This document shows positions 22,019-34,057 of a DNA stretch of 64,000 bases, piece by piece; the first letter of the stretch is position 1, and the number at the start of each line of letters is the position of its first letter. The position numbers were made by a program, and so were the translations under genes. The notes under the pieces are model-generated. The model was given only the letters and a program-made list of their open reading frames with translations, was not told the DNA's origin and made no database searches. Source of the DNA: Oscheius sp. JU75 (taxonomy: Eukaryota; Nematoda; Chromadorea; Rhabditida; Rhabditidae); assembly GCA_037178855.1 (NCBI GenBank), contig JASJZC010000007.1, positions 10,850,001 through 10,914,000 on the forward strand, given 5' to 3'.

Positions 22019-25000
22019 ATGAAGTACAGCGACCTCCCAAACATTCCACGAGTCCCCTATATCCAAGTAAACGGCTGTGACGATGAGGTTGGTTGGGGTG
22101 GTGCCCATGGTCCCGACGCGACTGCCTGCTGACGATATTTGCTGCTGTGCACTAACTGAGCACTGCCCGGACATGTACTTCCAGTTCTTTTAGATCAATT
22201 TTTTCATAGGAGGACATGTTAATTTAGTTCAACTGCTTCGAAAACATGTATAGTATGCACATTATGATCATGGGGTTCAAGTTTTTTCGAAAACCCCTTT
22301 CAAACCTCTCCCAGACGGTCCATAACGCTTCTTTTATGTTTTCTTGTCCTTATTGAAGAAGTTAACATTATTTTCAATCAATCTCGTTTTAATGGCCGTT
22401 AAAAAGTTATTTTCTGTCCGAGTTAAAGTTTTTTGAGCAAAATGAGAAAGTAAGAGTGATGAATTCAATCGATTTCCATTATTGCTTGCGTAAATTAAAC
22501 CTTTTTCTATGATTGAAAACATTTTCAGAACGAGGAAAACTGGCCGCTCTTTGACGACGGCTATTCTCCGCCGGGCCTCACCAGGCAGGGAAGTCAAAGT
22601 TGCGGGGTAAGGGCTCATTTCCTCCCAATTATTTTCCGTTCACCTTCTAGGAACTGAACTGGATAGTCGGCACACAGAGCAATATGCCAGAAAGAGAGCC
22701 GTCTCCGTACATTACTATGGTTCGAGAGCCAGGAGAGATGTCTCCAGGTAAGAATCTCTTAGTACAAGCAAAAACAGAGGATAGAGAACGAGATAGACCA
22801 CATATCCCGTATAAAGTACCGGAAACTGACTATATTTGTATGTGACATGGAAAAAGGAAGAGAAGAGATTAACACGTGCAAAATGGGATTAAAATTACTG
22901 CATTAGTGATTGTGGATGCATTTCTCTTGTTCACGGTCCCGCAGGCGCATCAAAACAAGAATGTTTTTTCTCAAGTGGGAAATACAAATTGCTATCCCGA
23001 AAGTTATAATTAAACCCATAACTTTCAGCCTCTACAAGCCGCAGTCGCGGGATAAGCCGAGACGGTGACTACGTTTGTCTGCGGCCGGCACAAAGAAAGA
23101 CAAAGTGCACGAGTCTGGATAAAGATCCCGAGGACGATGATTACCCGGAAGATGGTCCGACACAAGGTGAGCGTTCTAGCCTTATTTTTAATACAAAAGC
23201 AATAGAAAATACAGCCAGACGGATGCCTGTCTGCTAGCGGAATGAGTCAAGTTTCGATGACGCATGACACAGAGAGGAAACTAGTAACGATGTTACGAAA
23301 GACTATTAGGGAAGACAGGAAACTACTGAGATTGTAGGAAAAGTGCATTATTAGGACAATTGGTTTTAGACCGAACTTACTCTGCAATCTGTAATATTTC
23401 GACATAGGGACTGAATTTTATAGTTTGGCAGTCAGGTACTAGTGCGGTGGATTCCATGAGGTGGTAAGAGTTCCAGGACGATAGGGAAGTTCCAAGACTA
23501 GGAAGATGAAAAATTTTTTTATGCTGGCGGGACGATACGGGAGAACAATACGCTGCTTCCCAGTGTCTAGAGGGCAGACTTCATGCGGCTACCGTGTAGA
23601 TTTACACCACTGTCGAGAAGATCTGCTCGAGACTTTGATATGCTCCCGAGACGGTAGGGCAGTAATGCCCAGAGAAAATAGTGAGGTCTTGTTGTGGATA
23701 CACATAGTTAGAAAAACACGGTGACGATAGAGTTTTGCTCGTAGGGCCTGAGAGAGCGTTCCTCCTCCATGGGAGACTAGTCTGCACAGTTTCCTGTGGC
23801 TCTTTACATCATAGAAGTTTGTTTGGCATTTAGGCTATATAACACTTCAAGCTCAAGATGATTTACTCTGTCTTGCCTATCCTTAATAAAGGATAAATAT
23901 CGAGGCTTGACACTGAACCGGCTAGCTGTCGTTTAGGAGGCAGTCTGCCTGCGCGTGATACTGTTCGCATTCTAACTAGCTGCCATCATGCTCGTCGTTC
24001 GTTGAGGCGAATATAGCCAGACGCTCTATTCAATTTTATTTCCTTTAACTTATTGAAAATTTAAATGACTCGAGGTATAAATACCGGCCAAATCTCAGAA
24101 GAATAAATGTAGGCGGTGGTGGCATACAAAGCAGACATAAACACAGATAATATCGGGTTGATCATTCTGCCCTTCTCCTATCATCCACCACAAATATCAA
24201 GATATTGCTACAGATTACCTGTTTATTAGCTTATTCAACCGCCTCTATATTAAAAGTCCTGCGCTCCTTCTGATTGAGCTCCATTTTTATATAGATTGCG
24301 CAAACCATGCACCATGTACTGCGCACACAGCTTGTTTATTCGACTTTTTTCAGGTATCACCGACGTGGCTCTCCGGAAGTACGCCATCGACCGAAGGAGC
24401 GGTGTTCCTAGTCGCGTCTATGAGGTTCTCTACGACTTTAACGGTACCGGAGTCGACGAGCTTCAACTGACAGCCGGGGACACTGTGACGTGTATTATGG
24501 ACAAAACGTAAAAAGTCGTTTTTCCAACACAAAAATGGTTACAGGGGTGAAAATGGATGGTTTTATGGAGAGACGCAGGATGGAAAGAAGGGTCTCTTCC
24601 CGGAAACATTTGTCAAACTGCTGGGGGATGGTCCGCGACAGATCCGTCAATCTCAAGTCAACTTCGGCTTTCAAGACATCGAACAGTGTCTTCTGGGACG
24701 AGGTGGCTGTGCTGACGTCTATCGCGTGTTCTATAATGGACGGATGGCCGCTCTGAAAATTTTTCGAAAAACACAGGCCAGACCGGAGCCGAGAGCTGGT
24801 GAGTTCATGTAGACTATTACCGCTTCTTTGAGAGTGTGCCTTCCCAAAATGACAGTCTTTTGAATGAACTTTGGTTCCCGCTGTCTATACCAGAAACTTT
24901 TAAGTAACGGTAGTTGCACAAAGTGCATATTTCAAGTGAATCTGAGAAATGGCGTTGCCTTTTGTATACAAGAAAGTTAACAGATGTTCGTCGAGAAGCC

Positions 25001-28000
25001 ATCATGATCAATCGACTCCACCACAGGAATATTATTGGCATTTACGGGATGTGTCTAGACGACCCGCATGTCGGTCTGGTGCTTGAGCTCTGTGAAGGTA
25101 TGTAGCTCTTCTTACACATTTCACCATTTTCTTTTCAGGAAGGGCACTGAAAAACATGCTCACTCATGTGGAGAAGACTGACACGTTCGTCTCGGTGCTT
25201 TTCATGGTAGACTGGGCTGTGCAAATAGCCACTGCGATGGAGTTCCTCACTGACAGGGGCATTTTGCACAGGGATCTGAAGGCCGAGAATGTTTTGATCA
25301 AGGAGCGGGTCTGCTATTGTGACCGTAACGATGAGGCAGATTCGACCGAGTTCTGTCAAAACGAGGCCTGTTTGGGAAGCACAGTCCGTTCGAAACTGAC
25401 GTTGAAAATTACGGATTTCGGAACGACCAAGGAACGTCTCTCGGAGGATGACAAGCGGTACGATTTGTAAAATATACTGTTACAACGCCGATATTTTCAG
25501 TAGCAGCTCACACATTGTAGGCACATACTCCTGGATGGCTCCGGAGGCCTTCCGCGATCACCAATACACGGAAGCCTCGGATGTTTGGAGCTTCGGAGTA
25601 GTTCTCTGGGAAATCTTGACCAAGAAAATGCCCTACGAGGGTTTGGTTCCCATCATTGCGGCCTTCAATGCATCGAAGCAAGGTTCTACACTGGAAGTTG
25701 GAGAAGCTTGTCCTCTCCAATGGAAGTCGATCATGAATAGCTGCTGGGAGGTATTGACTTCATTGTGATTTGTGATACAAATTGTTTCAGATTGACCCCT
25801 CCCTGAGACCGACATTCAAGCAGATTAAGAAAGATTTGGAGGAGTACGAGACGCTTCTCGAGGCCGGTGACGTCTCGGTGGAGGAAGAGGAACGGGTAGA
25901 GAAGGCACAGCGGGAGATAATGGACATCATTACCAACTTCCGAGACAATCCTCACGCCACTGATGAGTACACAACCTACTATGAGAAGCTGTATCGGAAA
26001 ATCACTTCGGTCAACGATCTTATGGGATCGAAGAGTAATACCAAGGAAACGGTATGAGTTTTTGGTTTCGTTTATTTCTCCCATTTAAGAAAGTTCCACC
26101 AAAGCGTATTCGGAACCACAAAATCAAAAAATCGGACATTGGAACACCGTCAGAGACTCGTCATGTTGCCTCAATTCGTCCTACTAGTACCTCTCCGCAC
26201 GGAAGCAACAATCTGACCATCATCCGTGAGTTTTCACAGCATAAACATGTCATGTGCAGAGCCCGCAATGCATTTTATATTTCGTTCACGTTGTGACGTG
26301 TTTGTAGTGGCTGAGGGACGCTCACCGGACGCTGGAAGCATAACGGGATCGGAGATGAGTGGAACACTGCCGAGAATTCCGAGGAAGCCGGCCAAAGAAG
26401 CTGAAATCCATGCCTCGTTGACCAACACGCTGTCTGTTAGCAGTCCCAACTTGAATAACATCACGGACGGAAACAGTACACTGAAAAGAAAGGATGCAAT
26501 CAAGCGACCGAAGAACAAGTCGATCGTGCATAACAACAGCATCACTGACCCCCTGCCGGACAACTTTGCAAACATCCAATTGGCTGATCCAGGTGTCGTG
26601 TTGTTTAGCTTGACTATTTTCTTCATGCACATGCAAACAGATTGTGAATGCATCTGCATGGTTCCAATAATGCTTAAACTATGTATCATTTTTAGCTAAG
26701 TTTGTGGATGCACTGGCTACTCCAGTCCGAAGACCGAGCAGTGACAAATCTCCTGGAAAGATCAGCTCAGGAAATCGAAGGAGCGAGGACGCTACTGTGA
26801 AGGAGCACAAATCTCGATTCCGACAATTTTTGCCAAGGATGTTTGGAGGGGTAAGTATTCGTTTTGTTCTTGATTCAAGTTGTTTTAGCATCGTAACAGT
26901 CGAAGCATTGAGGACAGTGGAGAGGAACCTGGTACACCCACTCTTCCTCATTCTGCTCGTTCCTCGACTAGTTCTAGCAAAGGACTGGCCACTTTTGCTC
27001 ACATGATCAAAGGTCCCACGTCATTGAACTCATTAGACGTATGTCTTGTCTTAATATTTTTATTTAATTCAATTTCAGCGTCCGAACTCGGGTGGAAGAC
27101 CGAGAGTCACTTCGAACACGTTCCTTTCAGATGAGGAGAGTATCGGGACATCAGGAAGAAAGAACAAGATTTCGCCTTCCGACGAGAACCGGCCACATGC
27201 TAACTCTTATGGAATTCAGAAGCCTACATCGTTCGCCCAGGCCGAGAACTTGAATCCGAGACACAGAATCACTGGTCTGGACGAGACGATTCCGTCCCCG
27301 TCGGAGATCAGCGGAGCCATGGAGTACCAGCAACATTGCACGCATCATCGCAATCCGTCCGATGACCTGCGATCGATTCTTCCTAGGCACGAATTTCCTC
27401 GACAGACGCCGACCATGTCGCCGCCGTCTCATTCCGCTCCCAAGCTTCTGAACGATTTTGTGGATCTGTCGACTGTGATTCCCCAGATAGATGATGATTC
27501 CTTCAACGATAACCCGTACGTGCTGTGCGGACCACTGCCCACTTTCACTTCTGGCAACACGGCTGTGAACAATGCTCCATACGTTCAGATGCCTCACAAG
27601 ACACCTGTTTTCCAGGCTGTCAGTAATGATCAGTATTTTCACTGCTCGGTGAGTCGGCTTTTTGAACATACTCACATGTTTTTGTGAGAAAGTATAGCAA
27701 CTAGTGTTGATCTCAAAAGATAACCTAGGTTTTGATCACGGGAAAAGAGTTACAGAAGCATACAGAGACAGGCAGAGTCACATAGACCAGGTGACAAGAG
27801 GAGGTATGTTCGGTTAACTAAACGATACGGGTGAGACATGACCTGTTAGAGAAAGAATATAACCGTCAGTGTGGAGGTAATATGCCAAATTCTGTTTTGT
27901 TTCCGAGAGGATACAACCTTCTTTCGCATTGCGATATGGTTAGAGAAATGCAAGAGACGACTGTAGCAACGAGGGATGACACAGACAGGCAAGAACAAGC

Positions 28001-28347
28001 TTATTGACATTACCATACGTTCCCAGGTCATCAAACATTTTCAGTCTCGTCCGGAGCGACCCGACACACTGCCTCTCAAGCATGCTGTAACTCCCGAGAG
28101 CAGCGGAATCAGGTAGTTGCCTTCTAAAATCATTTCATACCAAGCTTTTACAGTACTGGTGGCAGTTCAGCCTTTTCGAGCCACAGTCTTCTGAACGATC
28201 AAGTTCCGACCATGCATGCTCCGCCACCCCCTATGCTGCCTCCTCGTCCTGCCATTCCGCCTCGTGATGGATCCGTTGGCTTGTAAGTGTGCTCCATATC
28301 TGCTTTTGTATGTTGGTTATTTCAGGCCGGTACAATCCGCTTCTTAG
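22019..28347 (+). CDS. mlk-1: SH3-containing mixed-lineage kinase (MAP3K, MLK-1-like)
   Basis: Eighteen exons with fully consistent phases give 1,082 residues; the start at 22019 follows a TTTTTCAG acceptor. An SH3 domain spans about residues 149-206 (VYEVLYDFNGTGVDELQL, ending LFPETFVKLL). The kinase domain covers about 220-505: glycine loop LGRGGCADVY, Lys in AALKIF, HRDLKAEN, DFGTTK, GTYSWMAPE and DVWSFGVVLWE. Between HRDLK and DFG lies an insert of about 40 residues, longer than in vertebrate MLKs. The kinase is followed by a charged helical segment, then a long Ser/Pro-rich tail ending in a Pro-rich PPPPMLPPRPAIPPRDG that could bind an SH3 domain. No CRIB motif was found. In C. elegans MLK-1 acts above MEK-1 and KGB-1 in stress signalling; the same role is inferred. 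Large introns are 23167-24353 and 27649-28044. Confidence 0.92.
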
Positions 28348-29940
28348 TTCTTTCGTTCAACATCCTTGTACAAAAAGAAAACGCTGCACATCCCCTCCTC
28401 CTTTAATTTAACCTCTTTGCGAGAGTCACACCCTCTATCCTCTTATTCACTGTAAATACACAACCTGTCATCGTCGGTTCACGACACACCATCTAGTCCT
28501 AGAGACTCTTCCCATCTGGGCGTACCCTCTAGTCTCTCCCCTTGTAGATCAATCCGGCAGCCACGAAGGCTCTAATTCACATTCCACAACATTGTTCTTT
28601 GTTTTCTTCTTGATGTCTTCTGCCACATTGCAGATCGGTGATAAGTTTATTATTCGAATACAGAGTGCTTATTTGGGCATTCTTCGATGAATTATCACAT
28701 TCTTTAGAAAATGTTTTTTTTTGAAATTTGGTTCCATTTCATTCAAACTGGTTCAACCCTCAACTAGAACATAGAAACAGTACAATAATCCGAAGGTTTG
28801 CCCCGTTGAAATTCCCGGATTGCACGCACGACGATTGGCGAGGTAAAACTTCGGGAGAAGAGTAGATCAATGGAATCAGGCTTGAATCAGATGCTCTATG
28901 ACCGATTTACAAAATGAAGACACCGATGCTGTTCAACAAGCACCTACACTGCGAGACCACCAAAGACACACAAATATCAATTGGCAACAGTGGTTTCGAG
29001 ACAGCAAGGGCTAGACAGTCCAGTTGACGCTTCAAATTTTGGCTCAAAAAAGAACAAAGCCTCCGAAAGTAATTGAAAAGCTGTCTTTTTAAAAATTCAA
29101 AGTTTCCTCAATTTGAAGCCAAACCAAGTTGTTCTGTTTGTGTGAAATTAGTCAAGCCAGATTGGAAAAAATTAGGAACACGAAAGCGACGGAAATCTCA
29201 GATTGATTAGCACCAATCGCTTACGCTCCTGGCGGAGTAACTCACACTGTCTGAGGCAGAAGTTTAAACTGTTCGAGCTGGTCTGAGCGACCTCTAAAGC
29301 CAAAGTTCCAAACTGTTTTGGCTTTAATTTGCTCTGACATGATGATTGCATTAGTCTTCTGAAAGAAGGTGCGAATTGACCTTTGATTCAAACCGTCTAC
29401 TAGCTATCGTTACAAGGACAAACTGTGTTTCGAACGCGGAAGTCGATGGGAGGTAATTTGATAAAACTCGAACGGCTGGTACAGCTTCTTGGAAACCTGT
29501 ATATTTATCTTTAACGGTAAAAACAAACTTTTACGAAAAGCAACGTGTAAATTTATGGCTCAGACAGTAGGCGACGCCCAAATATGATCACAATCTTTGT
29601 GCGAGACCCACTTTTTGAAACTAATTCACGCAAATAGAGTATTTCCTTATTGGAGTTGAACCAGTTTCTGTTCATTTTTCGTACCTGTCTGGCGCCAGAT
29701 CAATCAAATCAAAACCAACATTTGTCGTCTGCGTTTCTATATACATGATGCACTCTCGGAACGCGACGAACGACCGATTAGACGACGCACAGTATAAGAT
29801 ATGCCCGGAGCAGGGTAGAAGGACAGTACAGCGACTAAGTGTTCCCCTTAAGCCACGCTGTTTGCTTCTCTTTTTGAGCAAAGTTATTAAGTTATACTCT
29901 TTTTCCACAAACCGGTCACAGCTTTTTCGTCGAGCTAGGG
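28348..29940. other. Intergenic region between mlk-1-like gene and cystatin
   Basis: About 1.6 kb, AT-rich beyond 28,600. No frame with splice support was found. The 3' untranslated region of the kinase occupies the first part. Confidence 0.45.
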
Positions 29941-29946
29941 TATAAA
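29941..29946 (+). promoter_or_regulatory. TATA box of cystatin-like gene
   Basis: TATAAA in GGGTATAAATTG, 73 bp before the start codon at 30014. Confidence 0.5.
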
Positions 29947-30013
29947 TTGACAGCGTGCGTACACTTCCATCCATCTTTCAAGCATTCCCTTGATATTGCG
30001 ACTTTTAGGTAAA

Positions 30014-30501
30014 ATGTTAGTCGTTCTCCTTGCTATTCTCCCAATCTGCTTCGCCGCCCCCACAGGCTCTTTCCAAGTTGCTGACACAAAGGATGACAAC
30101 ATTGTTGGACTGGCCTGGAAGGCGGCAGCTGGAGAAATCAACGAGGGTCGTGAGGGGAAATTCATCGTTCCCAAAGAGGTCCTCTCGGCTAAAGTGAATG
30201 AAGATGGTGAGACTAAGACGACTGAGCTGGAAGTTCTCTTTCAAGAATCCTGGTGCAGCACTGAGGTATCTTAAAGTTTGTGACTCTCTTAAAGTCGAAT
30301 TAAGGAAGGACAGGACATCGATGACATATGCGAGTCCATGTGTCCTCTCTACTTTGGAGGAGCCCAAGCTGTACGTTTCCTAACTTTTTGCAAAAACCGG
30401 TCTTTCAGTTGTACCACGTAACCGTCGTCGAATCTTCTGGAGATGACAAGGTGACAGTCGAGAAGATCAAGGATGTCGAGAACACTAACGATTCTTTGTA
30501 G
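30014..30501 (+). CDS. Secreted cystatin-like protein lacking the QxVxG motif
   Basis: Three exons (30014-30265, 30305-30370, 30409-30501) encode 136 residues; the ATG follows a CTTTTAG acceptor. Signal peptide MLVVLLAILPICFAA, then GLAWKAAAGEIN aligning with the AWN region of the other cystatins, and VLSAKVNEDGE where the inhibitory QVVAG loop should be. Two cysteines in CESMCPLYF differ in spacing from the paralogues, and the second hairpin lacks PW. The fold is probably conserved but protease binding through the usual loop is unlikely. An AATTAAA-like signal follows the stop by about 50 bp. Confidence 0.75.
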
Positions 30502-30961
30502 TCATCCTCAAACAACACCGGTGCATTGTACATAGTATCATGGGAAAAAATTAAAACTGTCTCCAACGGAAGCTACTGGTTCCCGTATCGTGTGAAAGGT
30601 CGCTGCCCGCTGTAGTAAAACTGAATCTCTTGGAACTTGTTTGGTACTAAAAAAAAGTTATTCTTGAACGCTTTTGACAGCTCTACGGCTTGAAAAAATT
30701 ACTCTGTCGCGTGATGTTTTGAGTATCAGATTGCTGTGCGACCTTCTCTCGAGGTGCAGTTAAAAGCGAAGGTCGCCTTGAGTACTTTCTGACTTTGTTG
30801 CGGTTCCGCTCTCGCTCGCTCTGTCCATTTCTGTTTTGGCTTGGCCTGGAACGGCAGCAAAAAGTGTGATAACTTCAGTATATATTACAATGCCTTTTGG
30901 CTTTTTCGGCCTCCGCGGGTTCCAGTAGAACTTTAGGCGCTTGACCAACGAGCAGGAGATC
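30502..30961. other. Intergenic region between two cystatin-like genes
   Basis: About 460 bp. AT-rich GTATATATTA near 30878 may serve as the TATA element of the next gene. No gene is supported. Confidence 0.4.
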
Positions 30962-31636
30962 ATGCAGCTGCTGGTGTTCTCAGTCATATTCGGCTTTGCT
31001 GCTGCTCAGAGGTTCCGGACCACTACTCAATACCCAAGTCTGTTGGGTTTCACTACAATATCCAAAATATTTTAGCCTTCGATGAGGAAGGAACCCTCGA
31101 ATCTTTGGGAGACTCTGCCGTTGTGCCCATCTCTCCTAATGGGCCCAGAGCCAGAGTAAGTACAGCAAAAAAGTTTAAGTTTCAAGTTTTTTGATACTCG
31201 AAATGATTTCCTCAAAGCAACACCGTTTTAGAGACTAGCCAACAAGGCCTTCATGGATGATATCAACACAAGAACAAGTTCACCATACTTGTGGATGCCA
31301 GTCAGAGTAAGAGATATTTGAGATTTTCGTCAATTAGTGTTTTCAGATACTATCAGCTCAGGCAATTCTTGTCAATGGCGCCCAATACGAGCTGCAGGTC
31401 GTAGGAGCCGAAAGTAACTGTCCGAAACCGGTTTGTGTGGCAGCTGTTTTCCAAGACATCAAGAGCGGTTTCAGAAAGCCGATCTTGTGGGTTGCCAGGT
31501 GCGCTTTGGAGGTAGACGAGCCCTCTTCAATCTGGTAATCTTCGAGAAGAATCTCCACTGGACCGAGAACACTCCAATCGTGTTCAGAAGCTTTGCCACT
31601 AAAATCCGGGACATTATGGCCAACGAGAGACTATAG
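30962..31636 (+). CDS. Secreted cystatin-like protein with altered inhibitory loop
   Basis: Five exons (30962-31037, 31076-31155, 31232-31306, 31347-31430, 31475-31636) encode 158 residues in phase. Signal peptide MQLLVFSVIFGFAAAQ, a unique N-terminal extension, then LANKAFMDDINTR and VRILSAQAILVNGAQYEL, which matches the cystatin loop region with QAILVNG instead of QVVAG. A Cys pair (SNCPK, VGCQVRF) agrees with the paralogues. It has two extra introns compared with its neighbour. The 44 bp intron before 31475 can also be read through, but only the spliced frame continues the cystatin fold to a stop at 31634-31636. Confidence 0.7.
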
Positions 31637-32096
31637 AGGATGTAATAAAATTGTGCCTTCTCTTAATTTCCGGGATAGAATAATATTTCAGCTGTGTTTA
31701 CCGCCATTGTGATTGTGTATGGAGCATTCGGCTACTTTCAGTAAACTTCTCCGCTAGGATCTGGCCAATTCTTCTTTGTGGTCTTTGAATGAAAAAAAGG
31801 CCTGATTGAGCCTGTTACGTAGCTTATAGGAGCCCCAGAAAAGGCGCGTCTAGACCCCCCTTCTATTTGCTGACGTCCAGTCGTTTTCTCGACTTTAATT
31901 ACGTTTTTATGCTTCTTCTCCCAGATTTCAATTACGGTGATATCGTGTGCCCTCACAGAGACCACCTACGAAGAGTCGGCTCCTCCCTAAGTTCCTTTAT
32001 TTGAAAACTAACATTTGCTTCATGGCTCTGCTACCATCAGCTTCAATGTATCAGCTCCTATTTGTTGACGCTTGTTAAACTTCGACCCTTTCAGAA
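31637..32096. other. Intergenic region
   Basis: About 460 bp between two plus-strand genes. A TTTCAG acceptor lies directly before the next start codon. No gene is supported. Confidence 0.4.
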
Positions 32097-32842
32097 ATGA
32101 TCAACGTTTTCGAACAAGATAACAGCCAGCTTTTGAGCGATTTCCATACATCTCCACGCTCTGGTATAGGAAATAGTCATCAAATAATGGAAGGGGTTGG
32201 AAAAGCACTGGTAAGCTCATGCTCCTGTCATAATACCAAACATTTAAGCAAGAGACCACTGAAAACAATGTGGATCCTGTCTGGCCATATTCGGAAATGA
32301 AAAGCTTCCTGAATGGAAACCATGAAGTCGAATACGATGATGAGGTCTTCAATGACCTGGACTTGTCACAGCCTCAAGTCATGGACGACTACGAAATACC
32401 AAAGACTCCGTCTTTCCGCGATGAAGACAGTGATTCGGACGACGAAATTAACAGACTGTGGAAAATGGTATGTCCTCTTTAACATAATAGGTAGGTGTGT
32501 TTCAGTATGGTATGAACCGTGGAGCTCTCCAGACTCTAGAGGTGCGGTCTTTGCACAACAGACACTTGTTACAGAATGACGATCGCAACTACACCCGTAG
32601 TCCGTCTACCGATCTGGATCAAATGGATATGAACAGGGAGCCTCACGTCTCTACCAGTGAGGGAACTGAACAGGGCCCGAGTAAGCGTGGACACGATGAG
32701 GTTGCTTTTTTTACTGCATTATATAATTTAACTTTAGGAAGATGGGAAAGCTAAAGAGGATCCTCTGAATAAGAAAAAGAGGACTCGTGAGCTGCTGGAT
32801 GTGGTTGAAGTTCAAGAAGAACGAGTTCAAAGCCGAGCCTAA
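32097..32842 (+). CDS. Acidic protein of unknown function, probably nuclear
   Basis: Four exons (32097-32210, 32249-32467, 32506-32700, 32738-32842) give 210 residues, all phase 0. The start is two bases after a TTTCAG acceptor. The sequence is rich in Asp, Glu, Asn and Ser (DDEVFNDLDLSQPQ, DEDSDSDDEINRLW) and ends with a basic cluster NKKKRTREL followed by a Glu-rich tail. The basic cluster may be a nuclear localisation signal, and short hydrophobic/acidic motifs resemble transcription activation segments. I recognise no domain. Confidence 0.7.
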
Positions 32843-32944
32843 GTCATAAATTTTTGTAACATTTTCATTAACGTTACATTGTCATAATGTCTCTTAGTTT
32901 GTGTATGTAATGAATCATTATTAGCAAAAAATCCTATTAACTTG

Positions 32945-34057
32945 CTAGCTAAGGTTTTCTTCTGAGCCCTCTGTAACAGCATCTTGAACCTTCACCTCCT
33001 CTCTGCCAGGACAGTTACAGTACTAAAGTACAAAGTATGTGTAAAGAGACAAAAACTGACGTTTTGATCCAGTCCAGGGATGCCTTGTGGACCGGGAGGT
33101 CCAGAAAGTCCCTCCTGACCGTTAGTTCCAGCTAGACCGGGCATTCCCTCCATACCTTGTAGACCGGGAAAACCTAAAAAACGTTATATTTATCTGTATG
33201 GGTACCTGCAAGTCCTGGTTTTCCTTTTAAGCCAATAGGTCCCTCAGGTCCGGATTGTCCAGGGGCTCCCTGAACACTGTTTAAAGCACCAAACTGGCTC
33301 ACCTTCACTCCTTGTCGTAGGATGTACTTTATGCCATCGGATCCGTTCTCTCCTCTAATCCCAGCTTCTCCGTCTAGCCCGGTAATACCTTCTGGGCCTA
33401 TGGGTCCTGAAAACCCAGGATTGCCATCTCGTCCAGGAGCTCCAGGCTGACCTCGTCTGCCTAAAATAAATTAGCATTGAAAGAGAAAACTTTCCCTCGT
33501 TTTCCACGAAGTCCCGGCGCACCCGTCGGACCAGAATCTCCTATTTGGCCTTGTGGACATCTGAAGCAGACTTTGCCTTCCTGTTGGACAGAAGGATGTG
33601 CGTCAAAACCGTCGTAACCATCAATGCCAGGAAGTCCATCATTTCCATCTGGTCCCTGAGATCCCTCGTCTCCAGGTGGTCCAGGCGGACACTTATTTAT
33701 GCCAGAACAAGCTAGGACCTTTTTCTGGCCAATACTTGTGAAACTTACAACAGAAAGAAGGCTCCACGGAAGACGATTCGATCGCAGCATTATATGATCC
33801 ATACACAGTTTCTCTAACTTTTCTTGTCGTTTCGAGAGAGCCTAAAGACAACATTTCTTGCCAGGCAGAATCTGCATCGGCCTAAAAGCATTAAAAAAAA
33901 TCAAGATGTATGTAAAGCCCACCTTGAACTGGGAGATGTCACTGTCAAGCTCATTCCGTAGCCTGGTTATCAGGCCGCTTACTTGAGTCGACAAAAATAT
34001 AGAAAGAATGGTGCTGAAGCAGGAGACAACTATCGCTCCACAAAGTGTGTGCTTCAT
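32945..34057 (-). CDS. Cuticle collagen
   Basis: Start at 34057 and stop at 32945. The N-terminus has a signal anchor ([18 protein letters not shown]), a helical region ([10 protein letters not shown]) and a basic RKVR site where subtilisin-type cleavage is expected in nematode cuticle collagens. Several Gly-X-Y blocks are separated by Cys-containing breaks ([15 protein letters not shown]) and a further break ([10 protein letters not shown]). A non-collagen tail ([11 protein letters not shown]) ends the protein. Introns are 35-40 bp. One join is unclear: before the exon starting at about 33458 ([10 protein letters not shown]) no GT donor keeps the triplet register, and the best one (GTGGAA) leaves a two-residue interruption. 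The product is secreted by the epidermis and cross-linked into cuticle (family knowledge). Confidence 0.85.
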
